Shown one piece after another: positions 8,539 to 17,685 of a DNA stretch of 64,000 bases. A program made the translations under genes and the position numbers. The notes beneath the pieces were generated by a model. The model searched no databases and was not told the DNA's origin. It saw nothing but the letters and a program-made list of their open reading frames with translations. This stretch comes from Marichromatium gracile (GTDB taxonomy: Bacteria; Pseudomonadota; Gammaproteobacteria; Chromatiales; Chromatiaceae), in the NCBI RefSeq assembly GCF_004343155.1, contig NZ_SMDC01000003.1:186001-250000 (forward strand). Reading direction: 5' to 3'. Position 1 is the stretch's first letter; each line of letters begins with the position of its first letter.

Positions 8539-9033
8539 ATGTCACTCGAACTGGATCTGGACCTGCAGGTCGCCACGACCGCAGCGGGATTGCCCGCGCA
8601 CGCCGATTTCGCGCACTGGGTGGAGGCGGCGGTGGCCGATCGCCGTGCCCGCTGCGAACTCACCATCCGTCTGGTCGATGCCGCCGAGTCGCAAGCGCTC
8701 AATGCCCAATATCGTGGTGTCGATCGTTCGACCAACGTACTCTCGTTTCCCTTCGAGCTGCCGCCCGGGGTCGATTCCACCGACCCGCTGGCCGACTACA
8801 TCGGTGATCTGGTGATCTGTCCCGAGGTGGTGCAGCGCGAGGCCCTGGAGCAGGGCAAGCAGGCAATCGCCCACTGGGCGCACATGGTGGTCCATGGCGT
8901 CTTGCATCTGTTTGATTACGATCATATTACCGATGAGCAAGCGGCGGAGATGGAAGGTCTGGAAACGACTATCCTGAGCAGGTTAGGATTTCCGCCGCCC
9001 TATGAAGACGACCCCCCAACGGAGGATCCATAA
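8539..9033 (+). CDS. ybeY: rRNA maturation endoribonuclease YbeY
   Basis: A 164-residue single-strand-specific, zinc-dependent endoribonuclease involved in 16S rRNA 3' maturation and ribosome quality control. The metal site is [11 protein letters not shown], with His119, His123 and His129 as ligands in the H-X3-H-X5-H pattern. Length and order in the operon are as in other gammaproteobacteria. It lies between the PhoH-like ATPase gene and the corC-like gene. Confidence 0.95.
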   Translation: MSLELDLDLQVATTAAGLPAHADFAHWVEAAVADRRARCELTIRLVDAAESQALNAQYRGVDRSTNVLSFPFELPPGVDSTDPLADYIGDLVICPEVVQREALEQGKQAIAHWAHMVVHGVLHLFDYDHITDEQAAEMEGLETTILSRLGFPPPYEDDPPTEDP

Positions 9034-9039
9034 CCCCCC

Positions 9040-9939
9040 ATGACGAGCGATCGATCTACCGAGGGTTCGCATTCGCGCAGCTGGTTCGAGAAGATTGGCC
9101 AGCTGTTCGGGAGCGAACCACAAGACAAGGAACAACTCGTCGAGTTGCTCAAGGATGCGCGTCAGCGCGAGCTGCTGGACACGGACGCCCTGAACATGAT
9201 CGAAGGGGTATTGCAGGTCTCCGACCTGCGGGTCCGCGACATCATGATTCCACGCGCGGAGATGGTCTATCTGCGCCGTGACGATCCCCTGGAACAGATC
9301 CTCAAGGTGGCGGTCAAATCCGCCCACTCACGCTTCCCGGTCATCGGTGAAGACAAGGGCGAGGTGGTCGGCATCCTGCTGGCCAAGGATCTGCTCTCCT
9401 TCTGTCTCGATTCCGGCCATCGCCGGGCCTTCAACATCCGTGACCTGTTGCGTTCGGCGGTCTTCGTCCCCGAGAGCAAACGGCTCAACGTCTTGCTCAA
9501 GGAGTTCCGCACCAGTCGCAACCACATGGCGATCGTGGTCGACGAGTACGGTAGCGCCGCCGGTCTGGTGACCATCGAGGACGTGCTCGAGCAGATCGTC
9601 GGCGAGATCGACGACGAGCACGACTTCGACGAAGGCTTCGGCATCTTCCGCCGCAGCCACAACGAGTTCAGCGCCAAGGCGCGCACCCCCATCGAGGACT
9701 TCAACGAGTACTTCGGCTGTGCGCTCCCCGACGACGAGTTCGACACCATCGGTGGGCTGGTGGTCAACGCCCTGGGGCACCTGCCCAAGCGTGGTGAGTC
9801 GGCGCGTATCGACGATTTCCGCTTCACCGTGATGCGTGCCGACAGCCGTCGTGTCCATCTGCTCAGCGTCGAGCGGATCGATCCGGATGCCCCCGAGGTC
9901 CCCGGATCCGCCCCCCAGTCTCCCGACGAGCCACACTGA
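9040..9939 (+). CDS. ybeX: HlyC/CorC family protein with CBS domains (YbeX)
   Basis: A 299-residue soluble protein with a CBS pair at about residues 65-190 (beginning RDIMIPRAEMVYL) and a CorC_HlyC C-terminal domain at about 205-285. It lacks the membrane DUF21 domain of larger relatives. YbeX/CorC has been linked to magnesium and cobalt efflux and to ribosome maturation. It starts 6 bases after ybeY and is the last gene of the cluster. The apolipoprotein N-acyltransferase gene that often follows it in enterobacteria is not here. Confidence 0.92.
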   Translation: MTSDRSTEGSHSRSWFEKIGQLFGSEPQDKEQLVELLKDARQRELLDTDALNMIEGVLQVSDLRVRDIMIPRAEMVYLRRDDPLEQILKVAVKSAHSRFPVIGEDKGEVVGILLAKDLLSFCLDSGHRRAFNIRDLLRSAVFVPESKRLNVLLKEFRTSRNHMAIVVDEYGSAAGLVTIEDVLEQIVGEIDDEHDFDEGFGIFRRSHNEFSAKARTPIEDFNEYFGCALPDDEFDTIGGLVVNALGHLPKRGESARIDDFRFTVMRADSRRVHLLSVERIDPDAPEVPGSAPQSPDEPH

Positions 9940-9970
9940 AGGCACGACCGTCCCCGTCCCGTTCCTGGTC

Positions 9971-9995
9971 GCGGCGGTGCAGCCAGCACCGCCGC
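9971..9995 (+). terminator. Terminator-like hairpin after ybeX
   Basis: GCGGCGGTGC at 9971-9980 and GCACCGCCGC at 9986-9995 form a perfect 10-bp stem with a 5-base loop, 32 bases after the ybeX stop codon. No U tract follows, so the call rests on position and stability. Confidence 0.5.
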
Positions 9996-10246
9996 CGGAT
10001 TCCGGGGTCAACGATTGGTGTGTCGATCTTGCGCCGGACGTGTTGTGCCACCATTGAAAAATCAGGGCGGCAGTGATCGCGCGTCCATCCGTGTTGCCGT
10101 GACCTGTCCGGCGTTCTATTCGGCTCGAGTCGAATGATCGTGTGTGGTGGCGATACGCCGCTCATTTCGAATCGGGTCGCGGCCCAACCCTGAAAAACTC
10201 CGTGTTTCTCTCGGATTCCCTTTTTGTTTCATCATCTTGATGATTG

Positions 10247-10277
10247 TTGAAGGGGTGTCTCTGGACGGTGGTATATT
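10247..10277 (+). promoter_or_regulatory. Candidate sigma-70 promoter for phosphoribulokinase
   Basis: TTGAAG (10247-10252) and TATATT (10272-10277) resemble -35 and -10 elements, but the 19-bp spacer is longer than ideal. They lie about 80 bases before the ATG. A CbbR operator was not identified. Confidence 0.4.
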
Positions 10278-10358
10278 AGAGGATCATTTCACACTCATCG
10301 CGGCGGGAGCAGCGGGCGAAGTGCGAAAGAGACATTAAAAGAGAACGAGGAGATCAGC

Positions 10359-11249
10359 ATGTCGAAGAAACACCCGATCATTGCCGTGACCGGTTCCTCG
10401 GGGGCGGGGACCACCACGGTCAAGCGTGCCTTCGAACACATCTTCTATCGCGACGGCATCAGCGCCGCGGTGATCGAGGGCGACAGCTTCCACCGTTACG
10501 ACCGCACCACGATGAAGGCGGAGATGGCGCGCGCCTCCGAGCAGGGGCGCAACCTTAGTCACTTCGGTCCCGAGGCCAACCGTTTCGACCTGCTCGAGGA
10601 GCTGTTCCGCGACTATGGCGAGAGCGGCACCGGCAACAAGCGTTATTACATTCACAGCGAGGAAGAGGCCGAGTTCCACAACACCCGGCTCACCACTCAG
10701 CTGCGCCCGGGCGAGTTCACCCCCTGGGAGCCGGTGCCGGAGAAGACCGACCTGCTGTTCTATGAAGGTTTGCACGGGCTGGTGGTGACCGAGGACGTCA
10801 ATGTCGCCCAGCACGTCGATCTCGGTGTGGCGGTGGTGCCGATCGTCAATCTGGAGTGGATCCAGAAGATCCATCGCGACAATCTCGAGCGCGGCTACTC
10901 GGCCGAGGCCATCGTCGACACCATCCTGCGGCGGATGCCCGATTACATCAATTACATCACCCCGCAGTTCACCCTCACCGACATCAACTTCCAGCGGGTG
11001 CCGACGGTCGATACCTCCAACCCCTTCATCGCCCGCGACATCCCCACCCCCGACGAGAGCTTCGTGATCATCCGCTTCAAGGACCCGGAGAAGCTCGAGG
11101 TTGACTTCCCCTATCTGCTGTCGATGATCCACGACTCCTTCATGTCGCGGCGCAACAGCATGGTGGTGCCGGGCGGCAAGATGGGGATGGCGATGGAGGT
11201 GATCCTGCAGCCGATCATCGAGCGCATGATGGAGGCGCGCAAGGTGTGA
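10359..11249 (+). CDS. prk: Phosphoribulokinase
   Basis: A 296-residue kinase that converts ribulose 5-phosphate to ribulose 1,5-bisphosphate, the CO2 acceptor of RubisCO. The P-loop is GSSGAGTTTV at residues 11-20. The family's DSFHRYDR and EGLHGL segments are present. The length matches the short proteobacterial form rather than the plant form. A good AACGAGGAG ribosome binding site precedes the ATG. It stands alone, without other Calvin cycle genes nearby. Together with soeABC it points to an autotrophic sulfur oxidizer. Confidence 0.94.
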   Translation: MSKKHPIIAVTGSSGAGTTTVKRAFEHIFYRDGISAAVIEGDSFHRYDRTTMKAEMARASEQGRNLSHFGPEANRFDLLEELFRDYGESGTGNKRYYIHSEEEAEFHNTRLTTQLRPGEFTPWEPVPEKTDLLFYEGLHGLVVTEDVNVAQHVDLGVAVVPIVNLEWIQKIHRDNLERGYSAEAIVDTILRRMPDYINYITPQFTLTDINFQRVPTVDTSNPFIARDIPTPDESFVIIRFKDPEKLEVDFPYLLSMIHDSFMSRRNSMVVPGGKMGMAMEVILQPIIERMMEARKV

Positions 11250-11306
11250 GGCGGGGCCGGGCGGGTGCCTTGTCGCGCCCGCCCGGTCCGGCTGGAGAGG
11301 TCCGTC

Positions 11307-11334
11307 CCGGCCGGTCGTCAGCGACCGGCCGGTT
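11307..11334 (+). terminator. Strong hairpin terminator after phosphoribulokinase
   Basis: CCGGCCGGTCG (11307-11317), a TCAG loop and the exact complement (11322-11332) form an 11-bp stem, followed by only two T residues. A second, weaker stem (CCGGGCGGG at 11257-11265 with CCCGCCCGG at 11278-11286) lies between it and the stop codon. The tandem pair probably ends the prk transcript. Confidence 0.55.
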
Positions 11335-11366
11335 GCGTTCCCGCCCCCTGAGCCGGCTTCCAGAAG

Positions 11367-11807
11367 ATGCTTGAAACCTCCTCGATCACCACCGTCGCCC
11401 ATGTCATCGAGCTGGCCGTGGCGCCGGTGTTCCTGCTCTCGGGCATCGGTGCCATGCTGGCGGTGATGACCAACCGGCTCTCGCGCATCGTCGATCGCGC
11501 CCGCCGGGTCGAGGCCAGGCTCGGTGGCGATGGCGCCGACGAACCGGCCATCCGCGCCGAGCTGCGCGTGCTGGTGCGCCGCGCCCGGCTGATCAGCCTG
11601 TCGATCGGGCTCTGCACCTCGACCGCGCTGTTGATCTCCGGGGTGATCGTCAGCCTCTTTCTCAGCGCCTTCCTGCGCTTCGACGCTGCCTTGCTGGTCT
11701 CGCTGCTGTTCATCGCCGCGATGCTCGCCTTCATCGTCGCGCTGCTGTGCTTCCTGCGCGAGGTGCTGTTGGCGACCGCCGGGCTGCGCTTCGGTCGTCC
11801 CGGCTGA
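11367..11807 (+). CDS. DUF2721 family membrane protein
   Basis: A 146-residue inner membrane protein with the DUF2721 layout. A first hydrophobic segment (VIELAVAPVFLLSGIGAMLAV) is followed by a basic NRLSRIVDRARRVE stretch, and two further membrane segments lie at about residues 75-100 and 105-130. No function is established for the family. It is separated from prk by a terminator and is convergent with cydC, so it is likely transcribed alone. Confidence 0.8.
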   Translation: MLETSSITTVAHVIELAVAPVFLLSGIGAMLAVMTNRLSRIVDRARRVEARLGGDGADEPAIRAELRVLVRRARLISLSIGLCTSTALLISGVIVSLFLSAFLRFDAALLVSLLFIAAMLAFIVALLCFLREVLLATAGLRFGRPG

Positions 11808-11814
11808 GTGCCAA

Positions 11815-13551
11815 TCAGTCGCCGTGTCGCACCGGCGCGCGCTCGAGCAGCGCCGCAGCGGTGGCCTCGGGGATCACCGAGGCGTCGCCACGGGCGCGCT
11901 CGCGGCCCTGGTCGAGCACCAGGATCTGATCGACCCAGTCGAGCCCGGCCGGGCGGTGGGTGATCAGCAACACGGTACGACCCTGCATCAGTCGGTCGAG
12001 CGCGGCCATCAGGCTGCGCTCGGTCGCGGCGTCGAGTCCCTCGGTGGGCTCGTCGAGCAGCAGGATGGGCGCATCCTTGAGCAGCGCGCGCGCGACCGCG
12101 ATACGCCGTCCCTGGCCGCCCGAGAGCCGCACCCCGGTCTCGCCGACCCAGGTGTCGTAGCCCTCCGGCAGCCCGGCGATGAAGTCATGGATCTGCGCTA
12201 CCCGACAGGCCTGCTCGAGTTCGGTCTGGGTGGCGCCGGGACGGGCGACGAGCAGGTTCTCGCGGATGGTGGCGTCGAACAGATGGGTGTGCTGGCTGAC
12301 CACGGCGATCTGACGGCGCAGGGTCTCGCTGTCGATGTCGCGGATGTCGTGGCCGCCGACACGGATGTTGCCGCAGTCGGTCGACCAGAAGCGCAGCAGC
12401 AGGTTGAACAGGGTGCTCTTGCCCGAGCCGGTGGCGCCGACCACCGCGGCGCGGGTGCCCTCTGGGACCCGCAGGTCGATGTCGGCGAGCGCCGCGCGTT
12501 CGGCGTCGGGATAGCTGAAACCAACCCCTTCGAAAACGATGTCGAACTGTTCCAGGCGCGGCGACGGACCGTCCGGCTCGCGGATCGCCGGCACGGTGTC
12601 GACGATGGCGAACAGCCGTCGTGCCGCGGCCAGCGAGCGCCCGAGCAGCTGGAAGGCGTGGGGCAGGGGGGCGACGGCCTCGAAGCTCGCGAGGGTGAAG
12701 AGCGCGAGCATCGCCAGTTCGGGCGGCGGCAGCTCGCCCGCGCGCACCAGCGGGATCGCCAGCCACAGCAGCAGCCAGAGGTTGAGGTTGGCGCACAACC
12801 CGATCGCCGCCTGGGTCAGCCCCTGGTCGCTGTTGATCCGCGCCTGATCGGCGATCAACTGCTCGCTCAAGCCCTCGATGCGTTGCGCCTGACGCTCGGT
12901 GGCGCCGTAGACGGTGAGTTCGGCCATGCCCTGTACGCCGTCGATCACCGCGGCGCGCAGCGCGCCCTCCTGCTCGGCCAGTCGCTGCCCGGGCGCGCGC
13001 CCGCGCAGCTCGGCCCACCACGGCAGCCCGACCCCGGCGAGCAGCAGGAAGATGAGCCCGAGCAGCGCCAGGGCGGGGTCGTGGAGGGCGAGGAAGACGA
13101 CGAACAGGGTGACGCTGATCAGCGCCACCACCACCGGTACCAGGACCCGGACATAGAGGTTGTCGAGCGCATCGATGTCGGCGCGGATCCGGCTGAGGAT
13201 GTCGCCGCTGTGATACTGCTGCAGCCGCGCCGGGGCGAGCGGTTCGAGATGACGGTAGAACCACACCCGCAGGCTGGCGATCAGGCGGAAGGTCGCCTCG
13301 TGATTGACCAGACGCTCGCCGTAGCGCCCGGCGGTGCGGACCATCGCGCTGCCGCGGATCAGCGCCGCCGGGGCGAAGTAGTTCATCGCCACCCCGGCGG
13401 CGCCGGCGCTCGCCATCGCAGCGATGAACCAGCCCGAGGCGGCCATCAGGGTGACGTTGGCAAGCAGGGTCAGCACCGCGGCCAGGGTGCCGAGCAGCAT
13501 CCAGGCGCGATAGGGCCGGAACAGCCTCCACAGTCTCAGCAGTTCGCGCAT
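11815..13551 (-). CDS. cydC: Heterodimeric ABC exporter subunit CydC
   Basis: A 578-residue half-transporter with six membrane helices in the N-terminal half and a nucleotide-binding domain in the C-terminal half (Walker [10 protein letters not shown], signature LSGGQGRR, Walker [13 protein letters not shown]). CydDC is a heterodimeric haem/thiol ABC transporter required for cytochrome bd assembly. It starts 7 bases after the cydD stop. The oxidase genes cydABX lie about 6 kb away on the same strand, so the complete bd system is in this window. CydC is told from CydD by order and by similarity. Confidence 0.93.
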   Translation of the reverse strand: MRELLRLWRLFRPYRAWMLLGTLAAVLTLLANVTLMAASGWFIAAMASAGAAGVAMNYFAPAALIRGSAMVRTAGRYGERLVNHEATFRLIASLRVWFYRHLEPLAPARLQQYHSGDILSRIRADIDALDNLYVRVLVPVVVALISVTLFVVFLALHDPALALLGLIFLLLAGVGLPWWAELRGRAPGQRLAEQEGALRAAVIDGVQGMAELTVYGATERQAQRIEGLSEQLIADQARINSDQGLTQAAIGLCANLNLWLLLWLAIPLVRAGELPPPELAMLALFTLASFEAVAPLPHAFQLLGRSLAAARRLFAIVDTVPAIREPDGPSPRLEQFDIVFEGVGFSYPDAERAALADIDLRVPEGTRAAVVGATGSGKSTLFNLLLRFWSTDCGNIRVGGHDIRDIDSETLRRQIAVVSQHTHLFDATIRENLLVARPGATQTELEQACRVAQIHDFIAGLPEGYDTWVGETGVRLSGGQGRRIAVARALLKDAPILLLDEPTEGLDAATERSLMAALDRLMQGRTVLLITHRPAGLDWVDQILVLDQGRERARGDASVIPEATAAALLERAPVRHGD

Positions 13552-13558
13552 CCGCGCC

Positions 13559-15343
13559 TCACTCCTCTGTCGTGACGCCGGCGTGCGCCGGCGCGTCTCC
13601 GTAGGCGGCGGTCATCCGCGCATAGAGCCCGTTGGCGGCGATCAGCTGTCGGTGATCGCCCTGCTCGACGATACGTCCCTGGTCGAGTACCAGGATACGG
13701 TCGGCCCGGCGTACCGTGGCCAGGCGGTGGGCGACCACCAACAGGGTGCGGTCGCGGGCGAGGTCGTCGATGCCCTGCTGCACCAGCCGCTCGCTCTCGG
13801 GGTCGAGGTTGGCGGTGGCCTCGTCGAGGATCACCAGCGGCGCGTCGCGCAGGAAGGCGCGCGCCAGGGCAATACGCTGGATCTGGCCGCCGGAGAGCCC
13901 GGCGCCGCGCTCCCCGACCGGGTGGTCGTAGCCGCGGGGCAGGGCCTCGATGAAGTCCGCGGCGCGCGCCCGCTGCGCCGCCCGGCGTATCGCCTCGTGA
14001 TCGGCCTCGGGGAGACCGAGGCGGATGTTGTCGGCGATGCTCCCCTGGAACAACCGCGGCTGCTGCGGCACCCAGGCGAGATGGGCGTGCCAGTGCGCCG
14101 GATCGATGGTGGCGAGATCGGTGTCGCCGATGAGGATCCGTCCGCGGGTCGGCTGGAGGAAGCCGAGCAGCAGGTTGATCACCGTGGTCTTGCCCGCACC
14201 GCTGGTGCCGACCAGGGCGACGCGCGCCCCGGGCGGGATCTCGAGATCGATCGCGCGCAGCGCCTCGCGCTCGGGCTCGTAGGCGAAACCGACCTGCTCG
14301 AAGCGGACCCCGAGCGGCGCGGGCAGCGCCGGGCGGGCGGTGCCCGGGGTGATCGCCGGCGGGGTGTCGAGCACCTCGATGAGTTGCTCGGCGGCGGCGA
14401 CCGCGGCCATGCGGGCGTGGTACTGGGTGCCCATGTTGCGCAGCGGGGCGTAGAACTCGGGGGCGAGCATGAGCACGAACAGCCCCTGGAGGAAACCGAT
14501 GTCGGGCACGCTCAGCCAGTGCGGCACCGGCAGCGCGAGGTCGTAGAGCCGGAAGCCGATGAAGACCGCGACGATGGCGATGCCGACGGTGGCGAAGAAC
14601 TCCAGCACCGAGGAGGAGAGGAAGGCGATGCGCAGCACCTGCATGGTGCTGACGCGGTAGTCGTCGGAGATGCGTCCGATCACCTCGACCTCGCGACGGC
14701 TGGCGCCGAACAGCTTGAGCGTGGTCAGGCCCTGGATGACATCGAGGAAGTGCGCGCTCATCCGCGCCAGCTGCTTCCACTGGCGCTGGTTGCGCGCCTC
14801 GGCCCCGGAGCCGATGAGGATCATGAAGACCGGGATCATCGGCGCGGTGACCAGCATCACCACCGCCGAGAGCCAGTCCATCGGCAGCACCACCATCAGC
14901 AGCGCCAGCGGCAGCACCATGGTCAGGGTCATCGCCGGGAGGAAGCGGGCGTAATAGCCTTCCAGGTCGTCGATGCCCCTGGTCAGGGTCTCGACCAGGG
15001 TGCCGCTGCGGGTGCCGGAGAGATAGGCCGGACCGAGCCGTTGCAGATGACGGTAGACCTGGTCACGCAGCCCGGCACGCACCCGTGCCGCGGCGGTGAA
15101 GGCGGCGCGCTCGGAGAGCCAGGTGATGAGCGCGCGCAGCGCCAGCAGCGCGAGCAGCCAGCCGAGCCAGCCGCCGACCTCGGTGAGTCCGGCGCCGCCG
15201 AAGATGACCGCGTCGAGGATCAGGGCGAGGAACCAGGCCTGGGCGACGGCCAGCAGGGCATGGATCAGGCTCAGCACGATCGCCCCCTTGAGGGCAGGGC
15301 CGGCGAGCGGACGCTGGGACTTGAGCCAGTCGTTGACGGACAT
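13559..15343 (-). CDS. cydD: Heterodimeric ABC exporter subunit CydD
   Basis: A 594-residue half-transporter. The N-terminal membrane domain includes SERAAFTAAARVRAGLRDQVYRHL, and the C-terminal ATPase domain has Walker A GTSGAGKTT and signature LSGGQIQR. It is the first gene of the cydDC pair and is transcribed divergently from the BCCT gene across a 172-base gap. The Walker B segment LVILDEATANLD keeps the catalytic Glu. The length is as in E. coli CydD (588). Confidence 0.93.
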   Translation of the reverse strand: MSVNDWLKSQRPLAGPALKGAIVLSLIHALLAVAQAWFLALILDAVIFGGAGLTEVGGWLGWLLALLALRALITWLSERAAFTAAARVRAGLRDQVYRHLQRLGPAYLSGTRSGTLVETLTRGIDDLEGYYARFLPAMTLTMVLPLALLMVVLPMDWLSAVVMLVTAPMIPVFMILIGSGAEARNQRQWKQLARMSAHFLDVIQGLTTLKLFGASRREVEVIGRISDDYRVSTMQVLRIAFLSSSVLEFFATVGIAIVAVFIGFRLYDLALPVPHWLSVPDIGFLQGLFVLMLAPEFYAPLRNMGTQYHARMAAVAAAEQLIEVLDTPPAITPGTARPALPAPLGVRFEQVGFAYEPEREALRAIDLEIPPGARVALVGTSGAGKTTVINLLLGFLQPTRGRILIGDTDLATIDPAHWHAHLAWVPQQPRLFQGSIADNIRLGLPEADHEAIRRAAQRARAADFIEALPRGYDHPVGERGAGLSGGQIQRIALARAFLRDAPLVILDEATANLDPESERLVQQGIDDLARDRTLLVVAHRLATVRRADRILVLDQGRIVEQGDHRQLIAANGLYARMTAAYGDAPAHAGVTTEE

Positions 15344-15515
15344 GGTGCGAGCTTCCGGGTAGTCTGTCTGGTATTGGCGTCGGGAGGACGAGGATACGGA
15401 AGCAGCCAGGGAGGCGGCAACGGAAATTCACAAGCCGCGATCGCTCGATGCCGCGCCCCGATGGTTCGACGCCGGGGTCGTGGTGGCCGGTCGAGGCCAT
15501 CGATTGGGGGAGAGG

Positions 15516-16997
15516 ATGCTGCGCAATCCATTGCTGCTCGCCGCGCTCGGGCTGACCTCGGTGGTCGCGCTCTGGGGGGTGTTCGACACCGAGAGCTTGG
15601 CGCGGCTGGCGCAGGCGCAGGTGGCGCAGCAGTTTCGCAGTCGCGCCTGGTTCATCATGCTGATGACCAGCCTGCTCGTGGTCACGGTGCTGGCCCTGGC
15701 GTTCTCGCGCTTCGGCACCATCCGGCTCGGGCGCGATGACGAGCGCCCGGAGTTCTCCACCCTCAGCTGGCTCACCATGCTGTTTGCCGCCGGCATGGGC
15801 GTGGGGCTGCTGTTCTATGGGGCCGCCGAGCCCTTGACCCATTACCAGTTGGTGAGGGGGCGCACCGAGTCCGACCTGGCGGCAAGCTATGCGCTGGTCA
15901 CCACGATCTTCAACTGGGGGCTGCATGCCTGGTCGATCTATGCCATCACCGCGCTGGTGATCGCCTATTTCAGCTATCGCAAGGGCCGCCCGGGGCTGGT
16001 CAGCAGCCCGATCCGCTATACCTTCCGTCGCGGCCGCTGGGTCGGGCCGCTGGCCTGGGTCGCCGACCTGTTGGCGATCTATGCCATCGCCATCGGTCTG
16101 GCCGGGTCGCTGGCGATCGGGGTGTTCCAGGTCGAGGGCGGGTTGGGGCATCTGTTCGGGATCACCGGCGACTGGGTGAGATACCTGGTCTTCGGTCTGC
16201 TCTGTCTGGCCTTTCTGGCGCCGCTGACGCTCGACCTCGGTCGCGGCATGGCGCGGTTGTCGAACCTGGCGATGGCCATCGCCCTGGGGCTGATGGTCTA
16301 TCTGCTGCTGGTCGGGCCGACCCACTATCTGATGAACGGGGTGGTCGACACCCTGGGCGCCTATCTCTCCGGGGTGGTGCAGCAGGGCTTCGCCACCTAT
16401 CCGTTCTTCGGCAAGGCCTTCCAGGACTGGTTCCATGGCTGGACGCTGAATTACATGGTGTGGTGGATCGCCTGGGCGCCCTTCGTCGGGGTGTTCGTGG
16501 CGCGGATCTCGCGCGGGCGCACCATCCGCGAGTTCGTCCTCGGCGTGGTGCTGGTGCCGACGCTGTTCTCGCTGCTGTGGTTCGGGGTGTTCGGCGGCAC
16601 CGGCTTCTACGCCCTGTTGCGCGAGGGCCTGCCGCTGCTCGAGGTGGTGCGCGAGCGCCCCGAGGACACCACCTTCTTCGTGCTCGAGGCGCTGCCGCTG
16701 GCGGGATTGACCGGCTCGGCGAGCATGATCGCCGCCTTTCTGTTCCTGGTCACCAGCGTGGTGAGCGCGGCCTATGTGCTGGCGATGTTCTCGACCAGCG
16801 GCGACGAGGACCCGCCGGTGCGGGTCAAGCTCGCCTGGGGGGTGCTGCTGGCGCTGCTCGGGCTGGCGATGCTGCTCGCCGATGATGTGGCGACGGTGCG
16901 CGCGATCATCGCGCTCGGTGCCATGGCCTTCGTCTTCATCCTGCCGCTGTTGGTGGTGGCCCTGCTCAAGACGCTGATGCGCGAGGAGCGGCGATGA
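15516..16997 (+). CDS. BCCT family betaine/carnitine/choline transporter
   Basis: A 494-residue sodium-coupled transporter for quaternary ammonium compatible solutes, with about 12 membrane helices. The family's glycine-rich helix appears as GMGVGLLFYGAAEP. The BCCT signature region runs from WTLNYMVWWIAW through PFVGVFVARISRGRTIREF. The ATG at 15516 has a GGGGGAGAGG ribosome binding site; the longer frame from 15480 is not needed. The protein ends soon after the last helix, without a long osmosensory C-terminal domain. Its stop codon overlaps the start of a 34-residue membrane protein. Substrate cannot be told from sequence, although glycine betaine is likely in a marine or saline organism. 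Confidence 0.9.
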   Translation: MLRNPLLLAALGLTSVVALWGVFDTESLARLAQAQVAQQFRSRAWFIMLMTSLLVVTVLALAFSRFGTIRLGRDDERPEFSTLSWLTMLFAAGMGVGLLFYGAAEPLTHYQLVRGRTESDLAASYALVTTIFNWGLHAWSIYAITALVIAYFSYRKGRPGLVSSPIRYTFRRGRWVGPLAWVADLLAIYAIAIGLAGSLAIGVFQVEGGLGHLFGITGDWVRYLVFGLLCLAFLAPLTLDLGRGMARLSNLAMAIALGLMVYLLLVGPTHYLMNGVVDTLGAYLSGVVQQGFATYPFFGKAFQDWFHGWTLNYMVWWIAWAPFVGVFVARISRGRTIREFVLGVVLVPTLFSLLWFGVFGGTGFYALLREGLPLLEVVRERPEDTTFFVLEALPLAGLTGSASMIAAFLFLVTSVVSAAYVLAMFSTSGDEDPPVRVKLAWGVLLALLGLAMLLADDVATVRAIIALGAMAFVFILPLLVVALLKTLMREERR

Positions 16998-17098
16998 TCT
17001 GGGAGAACCTGCTCGACACCCTGCTCAATCTGGTCGTGTTCGCCTTCATCGGCGTGCTGGTCTGGCTCTATGTCCGCGACGAGGGCGATGGCAGCTAG
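16994..17098 (+). CDS. 34-residue single-span membrane microprotein coupled to the BCCT gene
   Basis: The ATG at 16994 overlaps the BCCT stop codon in an ATGA junction, preceded by GAGGAGCGG, which is both coding sequence and a good ribosome binding site. The product begins MIWENLLDTLLNLVVFAF, continues as a single hydrophobic span to about residue 28, and ends in the charged tail VRDEGDGS. Translational coupling suggests a stoichiometric partner of the transporter. I do not recognise a family. Its stop codon shares a CTAG with the stop of the convergent lipocalin gene. Confidence 0.7.
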   Translation: MIWENLLDTLLNLVVFAFIGVLVWLYVRDEGDGS

Positions 17099-17640
17099 CC
17101 CGCCGTCTCCCACTGCTGCGGCACTCGCTGGATGCGGTCGGTGTCGTAGCCGATACCGGCGAGGAAGGTGAGGATCTCACCATAGGTGGCGGGGGCGATC
17201 TCGGGCGCGCGCGCCATGATCCAGACATAGTCGCGCTTGGCTCGGCCGATCACGGTGACACTGTAGTCCGGGGCCAGCCAGATGATGCGGAAGTCACCCT
17301 TGAAGGGCCAGATGAACTGCATCCCCCAGTGTGCGTTGGTGGTGGTGTCGAGCACGAAGCCCTTGGGGTTGTAGGTCTTGAGCGGGCCGTCGAAGGCATC
17401 CTTGTGGAAGGTGAAGGTGGTGGCGATGGTGCCGTCGGGGTTGAGCGCGTAGGACTCGATGGCGTTGTGCGCGCCCTTCTCGACGAAGGTCGGGATGTTG
17501 GCGATGACGTACCAGTCGCCCATGAAGCGTTGCAGGTCGACCTGATCGACGGTGTCCATGGGACGGCCTCCGGTCTCGGTGCAGGCGTTGACGAGGAGCA
17601 GCGCGGCGAGCGCGGCCAGGGATTTGAGTGAGCGGTTCAT
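17095..17640 (-). CDS. Lipocalin family outer membrane lipoprotein (Blc-like)
   Basis: A 181-residue protein with an N-terminal signal and lipobox ending at Cys20 (LLVNAC). The lipocalin motif FMGDWYVIANIPTFVEKGAHN follows, with WLAPDYSVTVIG further on. Bacterial lipocalins bind lipids and help membrane repair under stress. The gene ends a minus-strand trio with DUF1295 and DUF2878 genes. From memory, that association recurs beside fatty acid and photo-oxidative stress functions. The stop codon TAG shares a CTAG palindrome with the stop of the convergent microprotein gene. Confidence 0.88.
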   Translation of the reverse strand: MNRSLKSLAALAALLLVNACTETGGRPMDTVDQVDLQRFMGDWYVIANIPTFVEKGAHNAIESYALNPDGTIATTFTFHKDAFDGPLKTYNPKGFVLDTTTNAHWGMQFIWPFKGDFRIIWLAPDYSVTVIGRAKRDYVWIMARAPEIAPATYGEILTFLAGIGYDTDRIQRVPQQWETAG

Positions 17641-17685
17641 GATGATGTATCCGCGGGGTTGGGGTGCGGTCCTCGGGTGCGGGTG

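Larger units (their letters stand above)
9940..10358. other. Intergenic region between ybeX and phosphoribulokinase
   Basis: This 419-base gap holds a terminator-like hairpin at its left end (9971-9995) and a promoter candidate near its right end (10247-10277). The rest shows no gene or repeat that I can support. The right part (10190-10290) is richer in A and T than the surroundings. Confidence 0.6.
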
